Positions 51,831 to 62,240 of a DNA stretch of 64,000 nt are shown piece by piece. The first letter of the stretch is position 1; every line of letters starts with the position of its first letter. The notes under the pieces were generated by a model that worked only from the letters and a program-made list of their open reading frames with translations, was not told the DNA's origin and made no database searches. Both the position numbers and the translations under genes were made by a program. Origin of the DNA: Litsea cubeba (lineage: Eukaryota; Streptophyta; Magnoliopsida; Laurales; Lauraceae); contig WHSA01000342.1 in NCBI GenBank assembly GCA_012931725.1, positions 248,001-312,000 on the forward strand, read 5' to 3'.

Positions 51831-54800
51831 TCAAACTCGCAGGATGTTGATCAAGTCTAAGCAATGCTTAAACTTGACCCCAGTCACAACCTTAGTCAGC
51901 ATATCTGCGGGGTTATCAGCAGTCGCAATCTTCTTAAGGAGTATATCTCCCTCATCAACAATCTCCCGCACAAAATGATACCGTACGTCGATGTGTTTCG
52001 TACGTGAATGATGAACTTGATCATTTGCCAAACAAATTGCACTCTGACTATCACAATGGACATCAATGTGCTCCTGAAAGATCCCCATGTCATCAAGCAA
52101 ACCTTGAAGCCAAATAGCCTCCTTAATGGCCTCTGTCACCGCCATGTATTCTGCCTCAGTAGTCGACAAAGCAACTGTAGACTGTAACGTTGACCTCCAA
52201 CTCACCGGTCCCCTTGCAAGAGTGAACACATAACCTGTAGTAGACCGACGCTTATCCAGATCACCAGCGTAATCCGAATCCACATATCCAACCACATTGT
52301 GACCAATACTATCATCCCGCTGAAACGACAAACCAACATCCACGGTACCCAGAATATATCGTAGGATCCATTTCACCGCTTGCCAGTGCCCTTTTCCTGG
52401 ATCATGCATATATCTGCTTACTATACTGACAGCTTGTGAAATGTCGGGCCTAGTACACACCATCGCATACATCAAACTACCAACAGCACTTTGATAAGGA
52501 ACCTGAGCCATGTACTGACGCTCATCATCTGTGCTAGGAGACATAGCAGCGCTAAGCATGAAGTGAGAAGCAAGTGGTGTACTCACAGGTTTTTGCTTTT
52601 GCATCCATACCAAAACGCTGTAGTACCTTCTTCAAATATTGTTTCTGTGATAGACAAACCTTGCCTTGCACCCTGTCTCTCTGAATTTCCATACCAAGTA
52701 TCTTCTTGGCTTCGCCCAAATCTTCATTTCAAATTCATTACTCATCTGAGTCTTCAATTTTTCAATCTCCACCTTGCTCTTAGAAGCTATAAGCATATCA
52801 TCGACATATAAGAGCAAATAAATGAAGGTTCCATTTCGTAGTTTGCGATAGTAGACACAATGATCAAAAGAACTCCGTGTGTACTTCTGTCCAATCATAA
52901 ACTTATCAAATAGTTTGTACCACTGTCTCGGAGATTGTTTCAAACCATACAATGATTTTTTTAGTTTACAAGCCAAATGTTCTTTACCAGCAGCCTTATA
53001 CCCATCTGGTTGGGTCATGTAGATCTCCTCATTCAAATCACCATGCAAAAATGCAGTTTTAACATCGAGTTGCACTAACTCAAGATCAAATTGTGCCACC
53101 AAGGCTAACAAAATACGAATCGAAGAATGCTTCACAATGGGAGAGAATACCTCATTGTAGTCAATGCCTTCCTTCTGTGCGTAGCCTTTAGCCACCAATC
53201 TAGCCTTGTACCTGACACTGTCCTTTCCTGGAGATCCTTCCTTCATGGTGTAGACCCATTTGCACCCAATTGCTTTCTTCCCCTTAGGTAACTGTACTAG
53301 CTCCCAAGTGTCATTCTTATGAAGAGATTTCATTTCCTCATCCATTGCATTCTGCCACTCTACACTTTCTGAATGCCTATTTGCTTCTTTGTAGGTAGTA
53401 GGAACACATTCTTCAACCATTGGAAGTGCATATGCCACCATGTCAGTGAACCGTTGAGGTTTTCGAATATTCCTTTTTGGTCTACTGGCTGCAATAGAAT
53501 CTTCTTCTTCTTGCTCTTGTAGAGGCTTTTGAGCTGGAGTCTCCTCCTCATCTGTATCATCACCCTCTAACTCAACTGGGACGATATCAAATTCCACCTG
53601 CTTCGATTTACCATTGGTCTTGCTTTCCTCCCGAGAGTCGTTTTGCTTGTTCTGTTTACACATAGCAGCTTCATCAAAAGTCACATCCCTGCTAAGAACA
53701 AGTTTCTTTGAATCTGGACACCATAGCCGGTATCCTTTCACACCACTGCTGAAACCCAAGAATATAGCTTTCTTGGCCCTTGGATCCAACTTACTCTCTG
53801 TGACATGGAAATAAGCAGGACAACCAAATATATGCAATTTATCATAATCAGTAGCGGGTTTTCCAGACCATACCTCAATGGGTGTTTTACCCTCCACCGC
53901 AGCAGAAGGCAACCTATTGATGAGATGACAAGCATAAGCAACTGCCTCACCCCAAAACGCTTTGCCTAATCCAGAATTAGACAACATACACCGAACTTTC
54001 TCCAATATAGTGCGGTTCATGCATTCTGCCACCCCATTCTGTTGCGGAGTCCCACTAACTGTGAAATGCCTCACGATCCCCTCATCCTGACATACTTTCA
54101 AGAACGGATCAGACTTGTACTCTCCACCGTTATCTGACCTAAGCCTTTTGATCTTTCTGCCAGTCTGTGTTTCAATCATTTTCTTCCACTTCAAGAACAC
54201 ATTCAAAACTTCATCCTTGTGCTTCATGATGTACACCCATACTCTTCTGGAGAAGTCATCAACGAATGTAACAAAGTAGTGCATACCTCCCAAAGATGCC
54301 ACTTTGGTAGGACTCCATACATCCGAATGAACATAGTCTAGTGTGCCTTGAGTGCGATGGATCGCGGTGCCAAACTTCACTTTTGTCTGCTTGCCAAAAA
54401 CACAATGTTCACAAAATCCCAACTTGCAGGTCTTTGCACCTTGCAACAAGCCTTGCTTAACCAAACCCTGCAATGCTTTCTCCCCAGCATGCCCTAGACG
54501 CATGTGCCACAATCTGGTAGTGTCTGTAACAGTTTCATTTGAACTATGAGATACTGTTGCTGCTCCACCTACAACTGTACTCCCTTGCAAGAAATACAGA
54601 TTACCTCTTCGGACACCCTTCATTAACACAAGTGCACCATAAACAACTTTTAGATTTCCACCTTCCATGGTAATCTTGAAGTCTTTGGAGTCTAAAGCAC
54701 CCAATGAGATAAGATTCTTCTTCAAATCCGGTACATACCGAACTTCTGTCAAAACTCTAACTGCTCCATCATGCATCTTCAAACGGATTTTTCCTATCCC

Positions 54801-55169
54801 TTTTGTTTTGCAAGCACTATCATTGCCCATCAAAACTGTTCCACCATCCAACTCTTGAAAGCTGGAAAACCATTCCCTGTTGGGACACATATGATAGGTA
54901 CAACCCGAGTATAAAATCCATTCGTCAAAATGGCATACCAATGAAGAAACAGTCAAATTAAAATCAGAATCATCATCTCCATCGTGTCCAATGTTTGCAT
55001 CAGATTTATCTTTGTCCTTGTTTTTCAACTTTGGACAATCCTTCTTCCAATGCCCCTTTTTGCGACAAAACGCACATTCATCTTTTGCAGGTGGTTTTGA
55101 TTTTCCTCTCGATTTAGAACGAGATTTACTACCAGATGTCCTAACATCTGATCTGCCTCTTATTGTCAA
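51831..55169 (-). pseudogene. Copia Pol: nucleocapsid knuckle, protease, integrase, RT, RNase H
   Basis: The first frame (55169-52632, 845 residues) has a CCHC zinc knuckle at residues 32-45 (CAFCRKKGHWKKDC), a protease site WILYSGC at 84-90, the integrase HHCC region (WHMRLGHAGEKAL to CEHCVFGKQ), the integrase core (VHSDVWSP, RSDNGGEY, NGVAECMNRT), and reverse transcriptase with LLYVDDMLIAS. One-base losses near 52722 and about 52610 break the frame. Pol continues as 52613-51831 (RNase H with YVDSDYAGD, TTEAEYMA, KHIDVRYHFVR). The protease Asp is replaced by Tyr (YSG), and the Arg usually seen in VAERMNRT is Cys. Proteolysis should fail even without the frame breaks. Confidence 0.9.
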
Positions 55170-55196
55170 TGCATCAGATGATGAATCCCCGTGGGC

Positions 55197-55787
55197 CTAT
55201 TTGTCCTTCTTCCGATATTCATTATTCATCAAAGCAGCAGACACAACATCATATTTAACCTCAGTCTTCCCGTTGATCAAAGTGTGAGTAAAATGATCAT
55301 AACTATCGGGAAGTGAATTCAGAAGAAGTAATGCCTTATCTTCATCATCAACTTTCACATCAATGTTCATCAAATCAGCAATAATCTTATTAAAATCATC
55401 GAGATGTTCAGTCATAGAAATACCTTGACGATACTCGAAGCAGAAAAGTTTCTTCTTCAAATAGATCCGATTCTCCAAGCTCTTGGTCATATACTTTTCC
55501 TCCAATTTCTGCCACAACTCTTTTGCAGAAGTTTCTCTCATCACTGAGTATTTCTGATCCTTCGCGAGACATAATCTGATGGTGCTACATGCCTAACGAT
55601 TGATCTTCTGCCATTCCTTATCTTCCATCTCTTTGGGCTTATCCTCGAGAGCAATTTCCAACTCTTGTTGGCTTAGAACATCTCTAACCTCACATTGCCA
55701 CATACCAAAGTTATTGGTACCATCAAATTTCTCGACCTCGAATTTTGCATTCGAGATGGTTGTCTTTGCTGATGATGAGCTTGCCAT
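55197..55787 (-). pseudogene. Copia Gag with two TAG stops
   Basis: The frame from 55787 (MASSSSAK) gives KFEVEKFDGTNNFGMWQCEV and ELEIALEDKPKEMEDKEWQK, then TAG at 55593-55595. It reopens in the same frame (ETSAKELWQKLEEKYMTKSL, then NKIIADLMNID) to a second TAG at 55197-55199, after which the frame runs into the zinc knuckle of Pol. Relatives of this family usually have Gln at such places, which a CAG to TAG change would explain. Confidence 0.85.
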
Positions 55788-56772
55788 TTTGTTTCTGACT
55801 GTCAAACTAACAATCCACTTCGTTCAGATCGTAGATCTAGTCGATACGAATCCAACAAAAAAAAACGGAGCTCAATTCTGAGTCCGGATGCCTCCGAAAC
55901 TCCCAAAACAATTCTGGCCGTCCAATTGGTCAAATCTGTCTTTGACTGTACTATTCGCTGACGTCAGCAGCTGCTGGAACGGGCCTCTCCTGCGCGGACT
56001 GGGCCAGGTCAGACCTGACCTGGACTGGACTTACACTGCAGGCTGGGCTTCTGGAACGAGCAGGTCAGATCTGACCCGAACTGACCTGCGCAGAGCCCGG
56101 CCCAACTGGGTCTTCTTCTCCTTCTTCGGTTCTGGAACAGAACCAGCGACAGGGCAGCCCTGTCTTCTTCTTCTCCGGTGGCGACGACAGAGGGCGGCCG
56201 GAGTGCGCAGATAACGTCGACGACGGAGAAGATCTCCGGCGACGGCAGCGGTGATCGATGCCCGATTCAGAGATCGTCTGCGTGGCCCACCTCAGTGATC
56301 TGCTCCTTCTGTGCCGCTGCAATAGATTCAAAACCGATCTCTACTATTTTCTCAACGATCCCGATCCAGACGTAGAGATCCAGACGATGATCACAAGTCT
56401 GATCCAAGTTTGATTTTAGATCACAAGGTTTAAACCCAGTCAGTCAACGACGATGATCCCTCTCATCACACAACATTGTAGCCTTCCTTCCAAAGCGTCT
56501 GGAAGCATATCCGGCCACCATGGACCCAATCAATCCAGTAATATAGAGCGAGGACCTCTATTCTGTGGCCGCGCAATCTCTGACAAAAACATAGGTGCAG
56601 CTTGAATAACTAGACCGATGCCGGCACCGAGCAATAACCGTCCCAAAATGAGCATCCAAACTGCAACTGCTGCATCTCACCGACGGCTGTGTGATGCAAC
56701 AAAGAACCTCTTCGAGATACGAAACAATCACAGTTGTTTATCGCGTACCACAACAATGCTCTGATAACAATT
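55788..56772 (-). other. Untranslated leader of the Tnt1-like element
   Basis: A GC-rich leader of about 1 kb lies between the 5' LTR and gag. It contains the primer site next to 56772 and CT/GA-rich stretches. No coding function is assigned. Confidence 0.55.
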
Positions 56773-57050
56773 TGTTGTGATCGTGTGTGCGGAAGCGTGC
56801 GATCAACAAGCAATCAAACAAGCCACTAAGAAGGAGAACACAGATTTACGTGGTTCGGTGATTTCACACCTACGTCCACGGACAAAGCTCGTTTTCTTCT
56901 TAGTTTTCACTAATCAGAGTTTTCTCCCATACTTCTAGGGTTACAACCACAAGGATAATATATAGGAAACTCAAATACTAAACTACCCTTGAACCCTAAT
57001 TACATTGGGCCTACAAAACGAGCCAAAACCCAAAACCCATAAACCTAACA
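56773..57050 (-). repeat. 5' LTR of the Tnt1-like element
   Basis: 278 bp, nearly identical to 51454-51729. The last 120 bp of the two copies show no difference that I could find. Confidence 0.92.
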
Positions 57051-57719
57051 ATTAAAGCTTGACAAAGATGACAAATTCTCTAAAAGAATATTTTTCTCAC
57101 CCAATGAACTTTAGGTAGTAAATTTTGCACATTCTCGCTCACATTGGTAGTAGTGAGAACATTGTCTTATGTGAGATTGTGGTAAAGATCAGGTTGAGAG
57201 GAGAGAAGCATCTACATCAGTTGCATTCAATGTTTTAAAAAAGGCGAAGAAGTGCTAGTCAGATCAACACATTTAGCCTCCTTTGCTCCTGCCAAGAAAT
57301 ATGAGGATGATGTTTTGTGCCATGTAGCAGAAATGGATGTTGCTTGCATCATTTTGGGATGTCACATGGCTATTTGATCTTGATGTCATGGAGAGCATAA
57401 CTTTCTTTCACAAGTCGACACCATGACCTCTTTCCAAGTATCACGTCTTTCATTCACTTAAGGGTTGTGATGTGAGACTGCCATGGGCATGAGGTAAGAT
57501 TTACAGACTACCTCCCTGCTAACTAGGTGGACGGTGGTTACTTTTTTCTCTTCCTTGCGAGGACATGAAGTCTTTCTAGTTTGTTTTCTACTTCATTAGG
57601 GCACCTCGGGACATGTTGAGGCAATTATCTCCCTTTGGGTGGCTGTATTACTAAGTTGAAATCAGCTCTTTCCAGCTTGCATATTTATAATCTATTAAAC
57701 TTCCTATGTTTGTGGTGGA

Positions 57720-57955
57720 TGGAATCGAAGGGATAGAAAGAGTGGAAAGATACATAAGAACCCAGTTGGTTGAGTGGGACCAAGTATGTAATGTGAAAAA
57801 TGGGGACCTAGGGATCCAGTCAAGCATCACTGTTTGGGAAATGGCCTTGGCGTTTTGCTATGAATGATAATGGGTTATGGAGGCAGGTTTTAATTCATAA
57901 ATATAACGTGGGGGTTTGCAGATGGGGGTCCTTTATCATGCTTCAGAGATATGAG
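57720..57955 (+). pseudogene. L1-type LINE fragment
   Basis: The plus strand reads QLVEWDQVCNVKNGDLGI followed, after one frame change, by KASLFGKWPWRFAMNDNGLW and RQVLIHKYNV. These match the L1 region LVQREEVCKPLAHGGLGI and KALLGKWLWRVW at 26955-27075. It is short and decayed. The flanks (57051-57719 and 57956-58400) show nothing I recognise, although the LTR of the copia element to the right may start in the latter. Confidence 0.7.
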
Positions 57956-59111
57956 AAGCTATTATTAATGTTAGAGAAGAAACTTTTTCTCTCCTGTCAA
58001 GAATCCATTAATTTTGTTTTGTGATGATAGTATGTGTGAGGATGTTCCTCTTAGCAGTTACTTCTCTTTTCATTGGACCTAAATATTTTTTTCTAGATAA
58101 TCATGAATGTAATGGTTTTAAGGTTGTATGTAAGAAACTTAAGAAGACGATATATTTTGAGAAAACCCTCTCTCTGGCTCTTATGTGTTTGAGAAGAGAT
58201 GACTGATCAATATTTATTAATCAGTACAAGGAACTGTTTTTAAACAGACAAAACCTATTACACAGTTACATGCCAGCTTAAACTGCCAAACAGTCACAGG
58301 TTGGTTTATGGACAGAAACCATTAAACAGTTACAGACTAGCAGTTGGGAAAGCTGCTGTGAACTTGCATGTGTGCAGAATCTCTGGACTTGCATGTGTGT
58401 AGTACAGTTCATATGTGTGGGGCCTCAATGATCTCATGTTTTGGTTCAGGTTGTCTATTACCCTCCTGCAAACGTGGCCGTCCAATAACACCAAGTTTGA
58501 GCAAGATACCATTAAAAACATATTGGAACGGAGGCTCGGTGAAAATATCAGCTAATTGTTGAGAAGATGTAACAAAACTAGTGACAAGTAAGCCCAAGGC
58601 AACTTTCTCTCTGACAAAATGGTAATCCAATTCAATATGCTTAGTGCAAGGATGAAAAACTGGATTAACCAGCATGTAAAGGGCACTAAGGTTGTCACAA
58701 AATAAAATAGGAGTGCAATGAAGAAAAATTCCAATATCCCGAAGAACAAATGTTAACCAAGTAAGCTCCGCAGTTGTAGAAGCCATAGCCCGATACTCAG
58801 CTTCTGCACTAGCACGAGCCACTGTTGTTTGCTTTTTGGCACACCTTCAAATGAGGTTAGCACCCAAAAAGGTGCAGTATCCAGTTGTAGAACGTCGTGT
58901 GAGAGAGCAACCTGCCCAATCTGCATCTAAGAAGCGTAAAGATCAAGAGTAGATTGTGTGAGAATGTGAAACCCAATGTCCATAGTCCCAGATAAATACT
59001 GCAGAATTCATTTGACTACCTGGAATGAGAAACTGTAGGTTTGTCCATATATTGGCAAACAAAATTAACTGAATAAGATAAATCAGGCTGGGTCATGGTC
59101 AACTACAACTA

Positions 59112-60226
59112 CTGGAGAGCATGGTTCAAAATCACAGTATCGGCCGGGACAAAAAGCGATACGGTATCGGTCGCGGTTATCGGTCCGTCGCGGTCTTCGC
59201 GGTGTGAATTATTTTTTAACCCAAAATTTATTTTAAAAATATTTAAAAAATCCAGAATATTAGAAAATGCTGGAAAACAATGTTTTTTTTCCATTAGTAA
59301 CAACAATAAATCAAAATATCGGTCTCCCTAAGTCATGAAATCCTGTATCACCGTCTTATCCGGAATTGTATAAATTTTGCTTACAATTCAATAGATTTAG
59401 ATGTATATACCAAAATAAGATAGAATATCACAAATTTTTATAAAATGCAACCATAATTATGACTTTTGAACTGTCTGTTGGTGTGAAATTTTAGAAAATA
59501 AAGTTTGCACTCATCACTCAATCATCAAGTTGTGAATTGAAGAGTATCAAGATAGCATATTTTATTATGATAATATGATAAAGCACAAAGCAATTGGACA
59601 TTTATGATTTACTTTAAATGATGACAAATTTGAGTAACTATTTTACAAAAGATCTAAAAGATTTCAACTGAAATCCTAATTTTTAAAACCTCAAATAGTA
59701 AATTTAGCCTCAAAATGTGTAGATTTAAGATAATGAAAGGTACCTAGAACAAAAAGAGCATGCAATCATCATTTCTAAGCTATATTTAAATAATTTTATA
59801 AAAGAATTGCAAAAAAGAATACAAAATGCTAACCTCGGTAGAGTTGTATATGATTTTTAAAGACGAATTTAACAAAAAAATAGGTATTTTTGATGGCTTG
59901 ATAGTGAAATATGTGTTGGGGAAGAAGGACAACATCTAATTTATTTGGAAGAAGGAAGAAAGGAGTAGAATAGGAGAAATGAAAAAAAAAAACTATAAAT
60001 GTAGTAGGCCGATATTTTGACCGATATTTTTAAAATATCGACCGATATATCGGTCAGGACTGATAATTTGAGATATCGGCTAATAATATCCAATATTTTG
60101 GGGATTTTTAACAGAGCGACACCAAGACCGATAATCTTCAAATTATCGTACTGGTATGGGCTGATACTGGTTCGTAATGGCCGATACGAACCAGTATCGG
60201 CCGAGAATTTAAACCATGCTGGAGAG
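59112..60226. mobile_element. hAT element with perfect 8-bp target duplication
   Basis: CTGGAGAG flanks both ends (59112-59119 and 60219-60226). The 1099-bp element starts CATGGTTCAAAAT and ends TTTAAACCATG. Its subterminal regions are full of ATATCGG/CCGATA motifs (for example near 59140-59180 and 60010-60200). No transposase is recognised, so it is non-autonomous. It split the reverse transcriptase of the copia copy between GALQ and LTMTQPDLSYSVN. Confidence 0.88.
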
Positions 60227-60821
60227 CACCAATGATGCTGCGATAAAATGTTGCATCATAAAAGGGGGCAGATGGATCAATGAACCTTTGCTTTTGAGCC
60301 ATCAGAGTGGATATAGATTTACATCCCTTCATTTGAGCACGAGTAAGAAGATCCTTTGCATACTTGGATTGGGAGAGAAAGATACCACCATCAAAATAGG
60401 CAACCTCAATACCAAGAAAGTTGTGTAAGGGACCTAGATTTTTCATAGCAAATTCTCTGCTCAACTGATGAATAAAGTTGTGTAAAGGACCTAGATTTTT
60501 CATAGCAAATTCTCTGCTCAACTGATGAATAAACCAATCCAAGTAAGGGGGCGAATCACCGGTAACAATAATGTCATCAATATATAAGAGTAATAATAAT
60601 GTGCTAGCAATAGAATGACACACAAAAAGAGAAGAATCAGCCATACTGCAGAAAAATCCAATGGAGACTAAATAATTACTGAATTCGTTGAACCAGGCGC
60701 GAGGTGCCTGCTTAAGACCATACAAAGCCTTCCTAAGTCGACGGACATGGGTAGGAAATGTATCATTAATGAAACCAGGAGGCTGATCCATAAACACAGT
60801 TTCTTTAAGAAAACCATGCAA
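60138..60821 (-). pseudogene. Copia reverse transcriptase with an internal duplication
   Basis: The minus frame gives HGFLKETVFMDQPPGF, LRKALYGLKQAPRAWFNEF, the catalytic LLYIDDIIVTGDS and KNLGPLHNFLGIEV. The segment FIHQLSREFAMKNLGPLHN is present twice in a row because of a 57-bp tandem duplication (60421-60534). The last codons of the open frame (below 60219) are hAT sequence. Confidence 0.82.
60421..60534 (-). repeat. 57-bp in-frame tandem duplication in copia RT
   Basis: TTGTGTAAGGGACCTAGATT starts at 60421 and TTGTGTAAAGGACCTAGATT at 60478, exactly 57 bp (19 codons) apart. I see one base difference between the copies. Confidence 0.9.
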
Positions 60822-62240
60822 GAAGGCATTTTAAACATCCAACTGTCGGATAGTCCAACCATAAACAGTAGAAATAGAAAGAATGGTACAAATTGTGGCT
60901 GGCTTAATTACAGGACTGAATGTCTCAGAAATATCTACTCCGGCTACTTGTTTATATCCTTTTACAACAAGCAGGCCTTGAGTCGCTCTAAACTTCCATA
61001 TGCTTTAAGTTTAGTTTTAAACACCCAGTGACACCAAATCACATTCATAGAAGGCTCACGTGGCACCAACTCCCACGTTTTATTGGCATGTAAAGTAGAA
61101 ATTTCCTCTTGCATTGCTTGCAACCATCCAGGATGTGATAGAGCTATGTTAATTGACTTAGGTTCCGATGGTATAGTTTCATGAGAATCAGTAGATAAAG
61201 AAAGAATGACTTGAGGCTTTATAGAATGTGATTTAGATTTAGTGTTGTACGGATGACCAATTTGTGGAGGATTTAAAGTTCCAGCAGATTGCATAACATC
61301 TGTAGGGTTTGGAGTGGACGAGTCTTGCTGTAACAAATCAGAAGCATTTGATGTGGTTGGATAAGATGGCTGGACATCAGAAGTAGGTGTAGCTGACTAT
61401 ATCGAATCTGTTTGTGCCGGTGATTCAGGTATGTCGATGTTGTCATCCACAAGTCTTTTGGACCGATTTGAAAGAAATGAAGGCGCAATGTCAATAGGTA
61501 CTGTGGGTTCTAAGGTTGAGTTGATTGAACAATCATCAATCCAATTTGAAAAAGTTGAGAGCTCCCCTTGAATTTTTATACCACTAGAGAGTACAGAAGA
61601 AGTGGCAAATGGAAAAAACCACATGCCTGGACATATGAATTCGATCAGTGTTATTATGTAGACAACGATAACCTTATGTTGTCAACTGTAGCCCAAAAAT
61701 ATGCATGGTTGAGATTTCGGGCTGAATTTGTTAGCAGCCTTATGTTTTAACAAAGGAAAGCACAAAGCTCCGAAAACTCGAAAAGTAGAATAATTAGGAA
61801 CCTTATTAAAAAGTAACTCATAAGGTGTGACTTCATTCCCAGTTGTACAGATGGTAGTCTATTAATTAAATAAACGGCTGTATAAAATGCCTCAACCCAT
61901 TATTTTTTTGGTACTGAAGAATGAAATAGCATTGGTAAGCCCAATTCAACAATGTTTCAATGTTTCCGTCCAGCCACTCCATTTTGTTCAAGAGTATTGG
62001 GAGAAGAAACCTGTCGGATAATCCCCTCACTAATTAAATGAGTAAAAAATTGAGAACTGGAAAACTCTCCCCCCTCCATCACTCTGAAAAATCTTTAGAG
62101 TCAAATCGTCTCTCGACTAATTTTTGAAATTTTAGAAATACGAGAACTCAGATTTTCACTTCAAGGGATATATCCATGAGAAACGGGAGTAATCACTAAT
62201 GGAAACAACATAATAAGCAAATTGCTGATTAGATAGAATT

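Larger units (their letters stand above)
51454..57050 (-). mobile_element. Complete Tnt1-like Ty1-copia retrotransposon, inactivated
   Basis: LTRs are at 51454-51729 and 56773-57050, starting TGTTGTG and ending CCTAACA on the plus strand. ATTA borders both sides (a 4-bp match of an expected 5-bp duplication). A tRNA-Met-like primer site (TGTTATCAGAGC, minus) lies just inside the right LTR and a polypurine stretch (GGTGGAGATT, minus) inside the left. Gag, protease, integrase, reverse transcriptase and RNase H follow in copia order. Stops, frameshifts and active-site changes make this copy non-autonomous. Confidence 0.92.
58409..62240 (-). mobile_element. RE1-like Ty1-copia remnant, interrupted by a hAT element
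   Basis: In minus order: an integrase fragment (LEQNGVAGRKH, about 61975-62005), the integrase C-terminal linker (61624-60962), reverse transcriptase (60821-60220) and RNase H (58822-58409, ASAEAEYRAMASTTAELTWL, HIELDYHFVREKV). A TAA interrupts RQLDV-NAFLHG at about 60834. At 60219 the sequence passes into a hAT element, and resumes at 59119 with LTMTQPDLSYSVN. The right end is cut at 62241, where an LTR-like sequence starts. Its own LTRs could not be delimited. Confidence 0.82.
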
